Part shown: positions 16,087 through 24,268 of the stretch, in pieces | How positions within the stretch are numbered: position 1 is the first letter of the stretch | Layout of the letters: each line of letters begins with the position of its first letter | Source of the DNA: an uncultured Alphaproteobacteria bacterium | GTDB lineage: Bacteria > Pseudomonadota > Alphaproteobacteria > Rhizobiales > Ancalomicrobiaceae | Length of the DNA stretch: 32,896 nucleotides | Assembly (NCBI GenBank): GCA_937873675.1 | Contig: CALMYM010000411.1 | Location: 1 to 32,896, forward strand | Direction of reading: 5' to 3' | Program-made: the position numbers and the translations under genes | Notes under the pieces: model-generated | What the model saw: only the letters and a program-made list of their open reading frames with translations | Database searches by the model: none | Told to the model about the DNA's origin: nothing

Positions 16087-16102
16087 TAAACCAAGTCTTA
16101 AC
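16087..16102 (-). promoter_or_regulatory. CtrA-like box in a divergent promoter
   Basis: On the minus strand the sequence reads TTAA-GACTTGG-TTTA, one mismatch from the CtrA consensus TTAA-N7-TTAA. It lies in the A/T-rich divergent interval between the transglycosylase-like gene and the MaoC-like gene. The assignment rests on the motif alone. Confidence 0.35.
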
Positions 16103-16152
16103 ATCCTCGCCGATCGCCGCGTCGGCGGCTCTCTCAGGAGGTGGAACACCCG

Positions 16153-16632
16153 ATGGCCGGTCTCTATTTCGAAGAACTCGTGCCGGGTCTGAAGATCCGC
16201 CATCCGATCACCCGGTCGGTGACCGAGATGGACAACGTGTTGTTCTCGAGCCTCACCTACAATCCGCAGCCGCTCCACATCGATTTCGATTTCGCCGCCA
16301 AGTCCGAATGGGGTCGGCCGCTGGTCAATTCGATGTTCACTCTGGGGCTGATGATCGGTCTTTCCGTCGGCGAGACGACGCTCGGCACGTTGATCGGCAA
16401 TCTCGGCATGACCGACGTGAAGTTCCCGGCGCCGGTCTTCCAGGGCGACACGATTCGGGTGGAGAGCGAGGTGGTCCTGGCGCGCGCCTCGAAGTCGCGC
16501 CCCGACGCCGGTATCGTCGAGTTCCATCACCGCGCCTTCAAGCAGGACGGAACCCTCGTCGCCGAATGCCGTCGTCAAGCCTTCATGATGCGACGGCCGA
16601 ATGACGGGCCGACCGATTCGGCTTCCGGCTGA
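16153..16632 (+). CDS. MaoC-like hot-dog hydratase
   Basis: The predicted protein has 159 residues. It is of the single hot-dog MaoC type that hydrates enoyl-CoA thioesters in the cytoplasm. The region normally reading L-T-G-D-x-N-P-x-H reads [11 protein letters not shown], so the catalytic His is present but the usual Asp appears to be Asn. '[18 protein letters not shown]' is the typical second half ('P-V-F-x-G-D-T'). AGGAGGTGG precedes the ATG at 16153 at good distance, better than a GTG at 16141. It lies 34 bp before a CitE-like lyase; the pair suggests hydration then cleavage of a branched C4-C5 dicarboxyl-CoA (for example mesaconyl- or itaconyl-CoA), which is inference. Confidence 0.85.
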   Translation: MAGLYFEELVPGLKIRHPITRSVTEMDNVLFSSLTYNPQPLHIDFDFAAKSEWGRPLVNSMFTLGLMIGLSVGETTLGTLIGNLGMTDVKFPAPVFQGDTIRVESEVVLARASKSRPDAGIVEFHHRAFKQDGTLVAECRRQAFMMRRPNDGPTDSASG

Positions 16633-16666
16633 TCGCCTCCCCGCCCCTTCGACCTCGGGATCGCCC

Positions 16667-17539
16667 ATGCGCTCGCTGCTCTTCGTCCCCGCCCTCGACG
16701 CCCGCAAGCTCGAGAAGTCGCTCACCTCCGGCGCCGACGTGCTCATCGCCGACCTCGAGGATTCGGTCGCTCCCGACGCCAAGGAGGCGGCGCGCGCCGT
16801 CGTCGTCGAGTTCCTCGAGGCCCATGCCGGTCGCGGCGACCGGCCGCGGCTCCACGTCCGCATCAACGGTTTCGACACGCCCCACGCCGATCGCGACATC
16901 GACGCGGCGGTGGCGGCCGGGGCCGAGGGGCTGATGCTGCCCAAGGCGGCGGGCGGCATGGACGTGACGCGGCTCGACGCCAAGATCGCCGTCGCCGAGG
17001 CGGTGCACGACATCCCCGACGGGCGCACCCGCATCGTCGCCATCGTCACCGAGACCGCCCACGCCGTGTTCCAGACCGGCACCTATCGCGGCGCCTCGCA
17101 TCGTCTCTCGGGCATGGCCTGGGGGGCGGAGGACCTCTCCGCCGATCTCGGCGCGGCGGTGGCGCGCGACGCCGACGGCCGGTTCTTCGACACGTTCCGG
17201 CTCGCCCGGACGCTGACGCTGCTCGGCGCGGTGGCGGCGGAGGTGACGCCGATCGACGGCGTCTACACCGACTTCCGCGACCTCGACGGGTTGCGGCTCG
17301 AATGCGAGGCGGCGGCGCGCGACGGCTTCACCGCCAAGATGGCGATCCATCCGGCCCAGGTGGCGGTGATCAACGCCGCCTTCACGCCGTCGGAAGACGC
17401 GATCGCCGAGGCGCATCGGGTGGTCGAGGCGTTCCGCGCCGCCGGCGATCCGGGCGTCGTCGGCCTCGACGGCAAGATGCTCGACCGGCCGCATCTGATC
17501 CGGGCGAAGCGCCTCCTGGCGCGCGCCGGAGTGGCGTGA
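16667..17539 (+). CDS. CitE-like CoA-ester lyase (HpcH/HpaI family)
   Basis: The predicted protein has 290 residues. It belongs to the citrate-lyase beta/malyl-CoA lyase family, which splits or hydrolyses 3-hydroxy-acyl-CoA dicarboxylates with Mg2+. The N-terminus 'MRSLLFVPALDARKLEKSL' and 'ADVLIADLEDSVAPDAKEAAR' are diagnostic. The substrate arginine lies in 'HVRINGFDT', a metal-binding Glu is expected in 'IVTETAHAVFQ', and the metal Asp lies in 'AWGAEDLSADLGA'. 'GFTAKMAIHPAQV' is the conserved C-terminal block. The true substrate (malyl-, methylmalyl- or citramalyl-CoA) cannot be told from sequence. It is likely co-transcribed with the MaoC-like gene. Its stop is 6 bp from the convergent co-polymerase gene. 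Confidence 0.9.
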   Translation: MRSLLFVPALDARKLEKSLTSGADVLIADLEDSVAPDAKEAARAVVVEFLEAHAGRGDRPRLHVRINGFDTPHADRDIDAAVAAGAEGLMLPKAAGGMDVTRLDAKIAVAEAVHDIPDGRTRIVAIVTETAHAVFQTGTYRGASHRLSGMAWGAEDLSADLGAAVARDADGRFFDTFRLARTLTLLGAVAAEVTPIDGVYTDFRDLDGLRLECEAAARDGFTAKMAIHPAQVAVINAAFTPSEDAIAEAHRVVEAFRAAGDPGVVGLDGKMLDRPHLIRAKRLLARAGVA

Positions 17540-17545
17540 GACGCC

Positions 17546-19900
17546 TCACGCCGCGCGGTTGAGGCCGACCATCACCAGACGGTCGCCGCCGTCGGACCAC
17601 AGTTCGGCGTTCTCGGCGACCTCGTCCATGGTGTTGCGGTCGCGATCGACGACGAGCAGGACCGCGCGGAAGGCGTCGGTCGGGGGCAGGACGTCGCGGT
17701 TCTCGTCCTCGGGCGCCGAGCTTTCCACCACCACCAGATCCCAGTGACGGGTGAGCCGCGCCATCAGCGCCGGCAGGCGGCCGTCCTCGGCGAGGTCCCA
17801 GAAGCCGTCGTCGCCGTCGCCGCCGAAGCTCATCACCGAGACCTCGTCGACGGTCTCGGGCGGCGGCAGGGCGGCGAGGTCGTGGCGGCCGGAGAGGACG
17901 TCGGCGAGCGAGGGATGGACGTCGTCGGCCTCGCCGTGGTCGTTGACGACCGGGGCGGAGAGGCGGACCGCTTCGGCCATGCGGGCGATGGCGAGCGCCA
18001 TGGTGGTGCGGCCGACGGCGCCGGGGACGTTGGTCACCATCAGCGCCTGACCGGGATTGGTCTTCAGGTGCGGGAAGAAGGTCTCGGCGAAGGGCATCAT
18101 CGCCGGACGGGCGTCGACCACCGCCAGATCGACCTCGCCGACGGCGCGACGCTCGCCACGACGGCCGAGGCGCGAGCGGGCCGGCAGGCGCGACAGATCG
18201 GCGACCACCGGGGTGCCGAGCGCGTCGAAGATCGCCTGCGGATCGGGACGGGCGGAGAGCCGGCGCGACTTCGCCCGCAGGGCCTCGAGGCGATCGGCGA
18301 CGGCGCGCACCGCGGAAGGATCGTCATCGGAACCGGCCGTATCGGAGAACGGGGTCCGCGGCGATGCGGAGGAAGCGGGCTTCGCCGGGGCGAACGAAGC
18401 GGCCTTCGCGGTCGGACGCGGAGCGGCGTGGAGCGGCGGATCGTCGGCGCGATGGATGGTCTCGCCACGGCGCTGGAAGGCGGGCTCCTCCCAGGAGGCG
18501 TGCCATTCGGGATGGGACTCGGCGTCGGCGGGCGAGCCACTCGCGGTGCCGGCGGCTTCGACGTCCTCGGGACGGCGGCGGCGCAGGAGGCCGAGGCCGA
18601 TCCCGGCGAGAAGGCCGGTGAAGAGACCGACCGGGGCGACCAGCGCCACGCTCGGCTTGTTCGACTTCACCGGCGGCACCGCCTTGGAGACGACTTCGGT
18701 CTCGGGACGGGTGAGCGTCGACTGTTCGTGCGCCGACTTCTGCCGGGTGAGGAACTGCTCGTAGATCTGGCGATCGGCTTCGGCCTGGCGGATCAGGTCG
18801 CGCAGCACCACCTCGTCCTGGTTCATCGCCAGTTCGGCGTTGGTGCGCTTGGCGATGTCGGATTCGAGCGCGGCGTTCTGCTTGGTCAGCGTGTCGACTT
18901 CGGCCTTGGCCTGTTCGACGAGGCGGGGGGTTTCGGTGCGGGTCTGGCTCTCGCGCGTGGCGAGGCGTTCCTGCGAGGTCTCGACGCGGGGATGACGTGG
19001 CCCGTAGATGCGGGCGAGCTCGGCCGACTGGCGCGTCTCCTCGGACAACTGATTGCGCAACGTGGCGAGGAGATCGGAGCGCGGCGTGGTCGTGCCACCG
19101 AAATCCTGCGGCTTCATTCGCCGCAATTCGTCGTAGCGCGCCTTGGCCTCTTCGAGTCGGGTCCGCAGGGCACCGGCCTGCTGGGTCAACGCGGCGAGTC
19201 GGCGCTGACCGACGGTCGAATCGGCGGCGACGTCGAGGAGCCCATGGCTCATGCGGTAGTCGGAGACCGCCCGCTCGGAGGCGATGGCGGCGGCGCGCAG
19301 CTCGGCGAGGCGGCCCTCGAGCGCGCCGGCGGCGTTGGTCGAGGCGTTGACGCGGGTGGCCGACTGGCGCGAGACGATGTCCGCGGCGACGAAGTTGGCG
19401 ATGCGCGCCGACTTCTCGGCGTCCTTGGCGGTGGCGGCGACCTCGATGACATAGGTCAGGCCGCGGCGGGTGACCTTCACCGCCCGGCGCAGCGCGGCGA
19501 CGGCATCGGCCTCGCTCGCGCCGGCGAATTCCGGATCCTGGTCGAGCTTTTCGGCCTTCACCAGCGGCGTCAGCGCGCCGTCGGAGGTGGCGATCTCGGC
19601 GATCGAGGCGATGGCGGCGCTGTCGCCGCCGATGCCCGGCAGCACCTCGTCGAGCGAGGTCACCTTGGCGGTGCGCGGGTCGACCATGACGAGGGCGGTG
19701 GCGGTGAATTTCGCCGGCAGGACGACCCAGGCGCCGACGGCGAGCACCGCCCCGAGCGCGCCGGCGACGGCGAGGCGCGGCGCTTCGGCCTTCAGGAAGG
19801 CGAGCGCGCGTGCGAGGTCGACGAGGCCCGGCTGGTCGCCGTCGCGCGTCGGCGCGGTCGTCTGCGTCGGTTCCTCCCAGTCGGTCGCGTCGGCACGCAT
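17546..19900 (-). CDS. Wzc/ExoP-like polysaccharide co-polymerase with degenerate ATPase domain
   Basis: The predicted protein has 784 residues. The N-terminal Wzz domain starts with a membrane helix (about 40-60), then 'KFTATALVMVDPR'. A periplasmic coiled-coil region follows (about 190-400), then the second membrane segment after a Pro-rich 'PPVKSNKPSVALVAPVG'. A disordered linker (about 460-560) leads to a P-loop-like domain. The Walker A position reads N-V-P-G-A-V-G-R-T-T, with Arg631 where BY-kinases have Lys, and the Walker B/A' segment reads D-L-V-V-V-E-S-S-A-P. There is no C-terminal tyrosine cluster. It therefore probably controls chain length and export as a scaffold, without normal tyrosine-kinase activity. 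The ATG at 19900 follows an AGGAAGGG-containing leader. It diverges from the polymerase gene. Confidence 0.88.
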   Translation of the reverse strand: MRADATDWEEPTQTTAPTRDGDQPGLVDLARALAFLKAEAPRLAVAGALGAVLAVGAWVVLPAKFTATALVMVDPRTAKVTSLDEVLPGIGGDSAAIASIAEIATSDGALTPLVKAEKLDQDPEFAGASEADAVAALRRAVKVTRRGLTYVIEVAATAKDAEKSARIANFVAADIVSRQSATRVNASTNAAGALEGRLAELRAAAIASERAVSDYRMSHGLLDVAADSTVGQRRLAALTQQAGALRTRLEEAKARYDELRRMKPQDFGGTTTPRSDLLATLRNQLSEETRQSAELARIYGPRHPRVETSQERLATRESQTRTETPRLVEQAKAEVDTLTKQNAALESDIAKRTNAELAMNQDEVVLRDLIRQAEADRQIYEQFLTRQKSAHEQSTLTRPETEVVSKAVPPVKSNKPSVALVAPVGLFTGLLAGIGLGLLRRRRPEDVEAAGTASGSPADAESHPEWHASWEEPAFQRRGETIHRADDPPLHAAPRPTAKAASFAPAKPASSASPRTPFSDTAGSDDDPSAVRAVADRLEALRAKSRRLSARPDPQAIFDALGTPVVADLSRLPARSRLGRRGERRAVGEVDLAVVDARPAMMPFAETFFPHLKTNPGQALMVTNVPGAVGRTTMALAIARMAEAVRLSAPVVNDHGEADDVHPSLADVLSGRHDLAALPPPETVDEVSVMSFGGDGDDGFWDLAEDGRLPALMARLTRHWDLVVVESSAPEDENRDVLPPTDAFRAVLLVVDRDRNTMDEVAENAELWSDGGDRLVMVGLNRAA

Positions 19901-19954
19901 ACCTCACCCTTCCTCTGCGGTGGCCCGATCTCACCGCCCATCGAGCACGATCAT

Positions 19955-19971
19955 GGTTAACCTTTGGTTTC
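19955..19971 (+). promoter_or_regulatory. GGTTAACC palindrome / CtrA-like box in the EPS divergent promoter
   Basis: A perfect GGTTAACC palindrome (19955-19962) begins a TTAA-CCTTTGG-TTTC arrangement (TTAA-N7-TTtC) in the 130-bp interval between the divergent co-polymerase and polymerase genes. It is one of the few A/T-rich spots in the region. A role in transcription is plausible but only suggested by the motif. Confidence 0.3.
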
Positions 19972-20030
19972 CGTTCGGCTGGTAACCAGGGAAGGAGCCA
20001 ACGAGGCGAGATCGCGGAGACGAAAAGAGG

Positions 20031-21560
20031 ATGGGTGCCCCCTCCTCCGGCATCGCCGCTGCGCCGGCGCCCTTCGCCCTCGACGCCCGAGGGGATGCGG
20101 CTCTGACCGCCGTGGCGACCCTGCTTCTCGCCATCGTCGCGACCGCGGTGCCGCTCACCGCACAGTTGGTCTCGCCGCTCATCGGACTGCCGTTGGCGGT
20201 GGTGATCGCGGTGGGACTGACGCTGCACCTGCCGCGTCTGGTTCCGGCGGTGGTGATCTTCGCCATGATGTACCAGAACCTGATCGTGTCGCTGCTGTCG
20301 CCGGCGATCACCGATCAGGAGGCCTTCAACTTCATTCGCGGCTACGCCTTCCTGACCACCGTGGTGGTGTGGCTGACCCTGGTCGGCGGGTTCCTCGCCG
20401 CGCCCGATCGCCATTCGCCGCTGGTGCGCCGGATGGTGCGGCAGGGGATCTGGCTGTTGATGATCGTCGGCCTCTTCGCGGCGATCGGCCTCGTCAAGAA
20501 CGGCTCGGCGGCGATCATCTACACCCGCAACATCGTCACCCCGATCCTGCTCCTGCACATCATGCTGCTGATCTCCGGCCGGATGCGGGTCGGGATCGGC
20601 CCGGTGCTGCAGATCTACGCCGGGATCCTCTTCGCCTGCGGCTGGTTCGAGATGCTGGCGCATCGCGAATGGCTGACGTTGATCAGCGGATACATGTACT
20701 GGGCGCTCAACACCTCACCGCTGTTCGGGACGGGTTACTGGGAACAGATCCTGGCGCAGACCGGCTTCGTCTACCGCGACCTCGACGACTTCTTCCGCAT
20801 TCACCTGTTCAACTCTTCGTTCTTTTCCGGCATCTCGGTGCTGCGTCTGCACGGGCCGAACATCCACGCGGTCAGCTTCGGCTACGCCCTCGCCTTCATG
20901 GCGCTCTACCTCCTGGCGTCGCGGCGCTTCCTCTTCGCCGCGCTCGCCGTGCCGCTCCTGGTGCTCGCCTCGGCCAAGGGGGCCTTCGTCGTGGTGCTGT
21001 TCGTCATCCTCGCCTGGACGGCGACCCGCGTTCTCGGGCCCCGGCCGGCGCTCCACATGATGCTCGCCCTCGCGTTGGTCTATGCGGTGACGATGTTCGT
21101 CACCGGATGGATGACCGGCGACTACCACATCATCGGCCTCGTCGGCGGCCTCAAGGGGTTCGTCTCGCTGCCGATCGGCCACGGCATCGGCTCGGGCGGC
21201 AATCTCACCGGCTCGGTGTCGGTCGAGGAGTGGAGCAAGGCCCAGGAATCCGGTTCCTTCGACGGCGCGGTGGAGAGCGCCGTCGGCGTGCTGCTCTACC
21301 AGATGGGTGCGGCCGGGTTGATCGTCATCGCCTACTACCTCGCGGTGGCGCGGGAGGCGTGGCGGCGCTATGCGCGGTCAGGACTTCTTCACCAAGGTTC
21401 CGCTGCGTTCGGCACCCTGGTGGTGGTCGTCAACGGTCTGTTTCAGGAAGAGGCCCTATTCTCCCCGCTGGCACTCGGTCTGATGCTGGCCTTCGCCGGG
21501 CTCGTGCTCGGTTCGGCCGAACGCGTCGAGACCCGCGAGGCTCGGTCCACGGGACCGTGA
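20031..21560 (+). CDS. Wzy / O-antigen-ligase-like polysaccharide polymerase
   Basis: The predicted protein has 509 residues and is strongly hydrophobic, with roughly 11-13 membrane segments. There is a periplasmic loop around residues 225-290 ('LFGTGYWEQILAQTGFVYRDLDDFFRIHLF') and a second around 385-420 ('GLVGGLKGFVSLPIGHGIGSGGNLTG'). The topology and the 'G-H-G-I-G-S-G-G' loop resemble Wzy polymerases and O-antigen ligases, which join lipid-linked oligosaccharides on the periplasmic face. These proteins diverge strongly, so family assignment rests mainly on topology and locus context. It is the first gene of the rightward EPS unit, 12 bp before the GT4 gene. The ATG at 20031 is preceded by GGAG and AAGAGG. 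Confidence 0.8.
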   Translation: MGAPSSGIAAAPAPFALDARGDAALTAVATLLLAIVATAVPLTAQLVSPLIGLPLAVVIAVGLTLHLPRLVPAVVIFAMMYQNLIVSLLSPAITDQEAFNFIRGYAFLTTVVVWLTLVGGFLAAPDRHSPLVRRMVRQGIWLLMIVGLFAAIGLVKNGSAAIIYTRNIVTPILLLHIMLLISGRMRVGIGPVLQIYAGILFACGWFEMLAHREWLTLISGYMYWALNTSPLFGTGYWEQILAQTGFVYRDLDDFFRIHLFNSSFFSGISVLRLHGPNIHAVSFGYALAFMALYLLASRRFLFAALAVPLLVLASAKGAFVVVLFVILAWTATRVLGPRPALHMMLALALVYAVTMFVTGWMTGDYHIIGLVGGLKGFVSLPIGHGIGSGGNLTGSVSVEEWSKAQESGSFDGAVESAVGVLLYQMGAAGLIVIAYYLAVAREAWRRYARSGLLHQGSAAFGTLVVVVNGLFQEEALFSPLALGLMLAFAGLVLGSAERVETREARSTGP

Positions 21561-21572
21561 CGGGGGAAGAGC

Positions 21573-22742
21573 ATGTCGATTGCGAACGACGGGGACGCCA
21601 CGGCGCCCGACAAGGGGGCCCGCCGCCACCTGCGCGTGATGATGGTGCAGACGCAGGCGGAGAACGCCGGGGCGCAGGAGATCTCGCGCCTCGTCGGCGC
21701 CGGGCTCGAGGCACGCGGCCATCGGGTCGACCACCTGTTCTTCTACAGCCGCACCGGCGGCGCGTCGGATCTCGGCAACGTCGAGGTCTGCGTCGAAGGC
21801 CGGCCGCGCGATCCGATCGCGCTCGCCCGCTTCGTCCTCGCCGCGCGGTCCAAGATCGCCGCCGCCAAGCCCGACGTCGTGCTCACCTTCCAGCACTACG
21901 GCAACGTCCTCGGCGCCCCCATCGCCCATCTGGCCGGCGTCCATCGGGTGATCGCCAATCAGGTCTCGGCGTCCGACGTGGTCGCGCCGGCGCTGCAACT
22001 CGCCGATCGGCTGTTCGGTCAGGCCGGGCTCTACGACCGCATCACCGTCAATTCCGACGACACCCGCCGGCTCTACGAGAACCATCCGGCGAGCTATCGC
22101 GACCGTATCGTGTCGATCCCCCACGGCTTCGAGGTGAAGCGCGGCGGGCTCTCCAAAGAGCAAGCGCGGGCGCGCTTCGGCCTGCCCGAGAGCGTCGATC
22201 TCCTCGGCTGTGCGGCGCGGCTGCACCCGACCAAGCGGCTCGATCTCGCCGTCCGCCTGCTGCCGCTCATGCCGGCACGCCATCTGGCGCTCGCCGGTCA
22301 GGGCCCGGATCGCGAGCGGCTCGAAGCGCTCGCCGTCGAACTCGGCGTCACGTCACGCGTGCATTTCGTCGGTGAACTGCAGCCGACGGCGATCGGCGAG
22401 TTCCTCGCCGCCCTCGACGTCTTCGTCTTCCCGACCATCGCCGAGACCTTCGGGCTCGCCGCGGTCGAGGCGGCGTCCGCCGGCCTGCCGGTCGTCGCCA
22501 CCGACCTGCCGGGGCTGCGCGAGGTGCTCGAGGTCGGCGGCCGTCCGGCGGCGATCCTGGTCGACACCGCCGACATCCCGGCCTTCGCGGCGGCGGTCGA
22601 GCGCGTCTTCGCCGACGCCGATCTCGCCGCCGGCCTACGTGCAGCCGGCGCCGGCCTCGCCCGTCGCTTCTCCCTCGACGCCATGGTCGAAGCCTATGCC
22701 CGGCTGATCGACGAAGTGGCCGAACGACGGAGGGCGGCATGA
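21573..22742 (+). CDS. Family 4 glycosyltransferase (GT-B fold)
   Basis: The predicted protein has 389 residues. The N-terminal half is acceptor-binding and begins 'RVMMVQTQAENAGAQEISRL' with a glycine loop. The C-terminal nucleotide-sugar domain has 'GCAARLHPTKRLDLAVRLL', 'LALAGQGPDRERLEALA', 'VHFVGEL' and the E-x7-E motif in 'AETFGLAAVEAASAGLPVVAT'. It should transfer a sugar from a nucleotide donor with retention onto the lipid-linked intermediate at the cytoplasmic face. The sugar is unknown. Its TGA overlaps the next ATG (ATGA at 22739-22742), so translation is probably coupled. Confidence 0.93.
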   Translation: MSIANDGDATAPDKGARRHLRVMMVQTQAENAGAQEISRLVGAGLEARGHRVDHLFFYSRTGGASDLGNVEVCVEGRPRDPIALARFVLAARSKIAAAKPDVVLTFQHYGNVLGAPIAHLAGVHRVIANQVSASDVVAPALQLADRLFGQAGLYDRITVNSDDTRRLYENHPASYRDRIVSIPHGFEVKRGGLSKEQARARFGLPESVDLLGCAARLHPTKRLDLAVRLLPLMPARHLALAGQGPDRERLEALAVELGVTSRVHFVGELQPTAIGEFLAALDVFVFPTIAETFGLAAVEAASAGLPVVATDLPGLREVLEVGGRPAAILVDTADIPAFAAAVERVFADADLAAGLRAAGAGLARRFSLDAMVEAYARLIDEVAERRRAA

Positions 22743-24268
22743 ACCTGCTTCTCGTCGTCGAAGAAGGTCGCGGCCGTCGTTGGATGAGCCGCCTCGCCGA
22801 GCGTCTCGGCGGTCTCGGCACCACGGTGCGCCTCGAGACGGTCGCGCCGCAGCACCCGGAGACCCGGGGCATCGACCTGCTGCTGCAGCTCGAGCGGATG
22901 ATCATGCGCCGGCAGCGGGCGGTCGGGGCGGAGCCGATCGACACGGCGACGATCGCGCCGCCGGCCGATGCCGGCTTCGCGCCGAGCCTCGTCGTCGACC
23001 TGAGCGCGCAGCCGCGGGCACGGACCGACGCGCGGGTGTTCGCCGTCACCTGGGACGGCCACGGCGGCGAGGAAGCGGCGATCGCCCGGCTGGTCTCGGG
23101 CGCCACGCCGCTCGCCGAGGTGATCGATCTCGCGACCGGCGAGGTGCTGGAACGCGGCCTCGCGTCGCTCGAGAACGCCGCCGGTCTCGGCGGCGCCATC
23201 GATTCGGTGATGGCGCGTCTCGTCACGCTGCTGGTGGCACGGGTTTCGTCGATCGTCGCGGGCCGCGCACGGCCGTCGCCGCCGGTCATCCCGGCGTTGC
23301 CGCGGCGGCCGGGTCGCGACGTCGCCCGGCTGGCGGCCGCGTCGCTCGCCGGCTCGCTCGCCCGCATGCTCTATCGTCTCTCCTGCCACGCGCCGCACTG
23401 GCGGGTCGGTTGGCGCTTCGTCGACGGCCCCGGCATCGCCGAGACCGGCGATCTCTCCGGACCGACGTTCCGGGTCGTGCCCGATCCCGGTCACCGCTTC
23501 TTCGCCGATCCCTTCCCGATCACCCGCGACGGCCGCACCTTCGTCTTCGTCGAGGAACTCGACCATCGCGTCGGCAAGGGGTTCATCTCGGCCATTCCCT
23601 TCGACGAGACGGGACCTTGCGGCGACTCGATCGTGGCGATCGAGGAGCCCTGGCATCTCTCCTATCCCTTCCCGATCGAGCACGGCGGCGAGCTGTGGAT
23701 GATCCCGGAGAGCACCAACGCGAAGGACGTGGCGCTCTATCGCTGCACCCGCTTCCCCGACCGCTGGGAGCGCGCGGCGACGCTGATCGACGGCGTCTCG
23801 CTCTCCGATGCGACCGTCTTCGAGGAGGGCGGACGCTGGTGGATGCTGGGGACGGATCACGACGGCGAAGGCGGATGGTCGGACGTGCTGACCATCCATT
23901 CGGCGCCGTCGCTGTTCGGACCGTGGACGGCGCACGACGCCAATCCGATCATGGTCGACCGCACCGCGGCGCGGCCCGCAGGCGCGGTCTTCCGCCGTGA
24001 CGGACGGCTGTTCCGCCCGGTGCAGGACTGCAGCGACGGCTACGGCGCCGCGCTCGCCATCGCCGAGATCACGCGCCTCGACGACCAGGGTTACGAGCAG
24101 GTGGTTCACCATCGGCTGGCGCCGGGGCCGCGCTGGCCGGGCCGCAAGTTCCATACGCTCAACCGTATCGGCCGGCTCGAGGTGATCGACGGCTCCGTGG
24201 TGCGACCCAAATGGTCGCCGCTCGCAGCGATCGTCGATCGCCTGTCGGCTCCCGGAGACGTGGCATGA
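22739..24268 (+). CDS. Two-domain protein with a GINT1-like beta-propeller
   Basis: The predicted protein has 509 residues. The C-terminal part (about 220-500) resembles the N-terminal domain of glucosamine inositolphosphorylceramide transferase 1, a GH43-like propeller: 'HRFFADPFPITRDGRTFVFVEEL', 'EEPWHLSYPFPIEHGGELWMIPES', 'LYRCTRFPDRWERAATLIDG', 'SDATVFEEGGRWWMLGT'. The N-terminal part (1-200) is distinct; its 'SGATPLAEVIDLATGEVL' and the 'LLLQLERMIMRRQ' helix recall formyltransferase-like proteins, but I cannot confirm that. In bacteria such proteins occur in polysaccharide loci, and a role in sugar transfer or formyl-sugar modification is inferred. It overlaps both neighbours by 4 bp (ATGA), placing it firmly in the EPS operon. 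Confidence 0.75.
   Translation: MNLLLVVEEGRGRRWMSRLAERLGGLGTTVRLETVAPQHPETRGIDLLLQLERMIMRRQRAVGAEPIDTATIAPPADAGFAPSLVVDLSAQPRARTDARVFAVTWDGHGGEEAAIARLVSGATPLAEVIDLATGEVLERGLASLENAAGLGGAIDSVMARLVTLLVARVSSIVAGRARPSPPVIPALPRRPGRDVARLAAASLAGSLARMLYRLSCHAPHWRVGWRFVDGPGIAETGDLSGPTFRVVPDPGHRFFADPFPITRDGRTFVFVEELDHRVGKGFISAIPFDETGPCGDSIVAIEEPWHLSYPFPIEHGGELWMIPESTNAKDVALYRCTRFPDRWERAATLIDGVSLSDATVFEEGGRWWMLGTDHDGEGGWSDVLTIHSAPSLFGPWTAHDANPIMVDRTAARPAGAVFRRDGRLFRPVQDCSDGYGAALAIAEITRLDDQGYEQVVHHRLAPGPRWPGRKFHTLNRIGRLEVIDGSVVRPKWSPLAAIVDRLSAPGDVA

Noticed and set aside
17744-19960. 738-codon plus-strand open frame opposite the co-polymerase
   Set aside because: Gly/Asp/Arg-rich antisense shadow, no fold features; the minus strand carries the Wzz-type protein.
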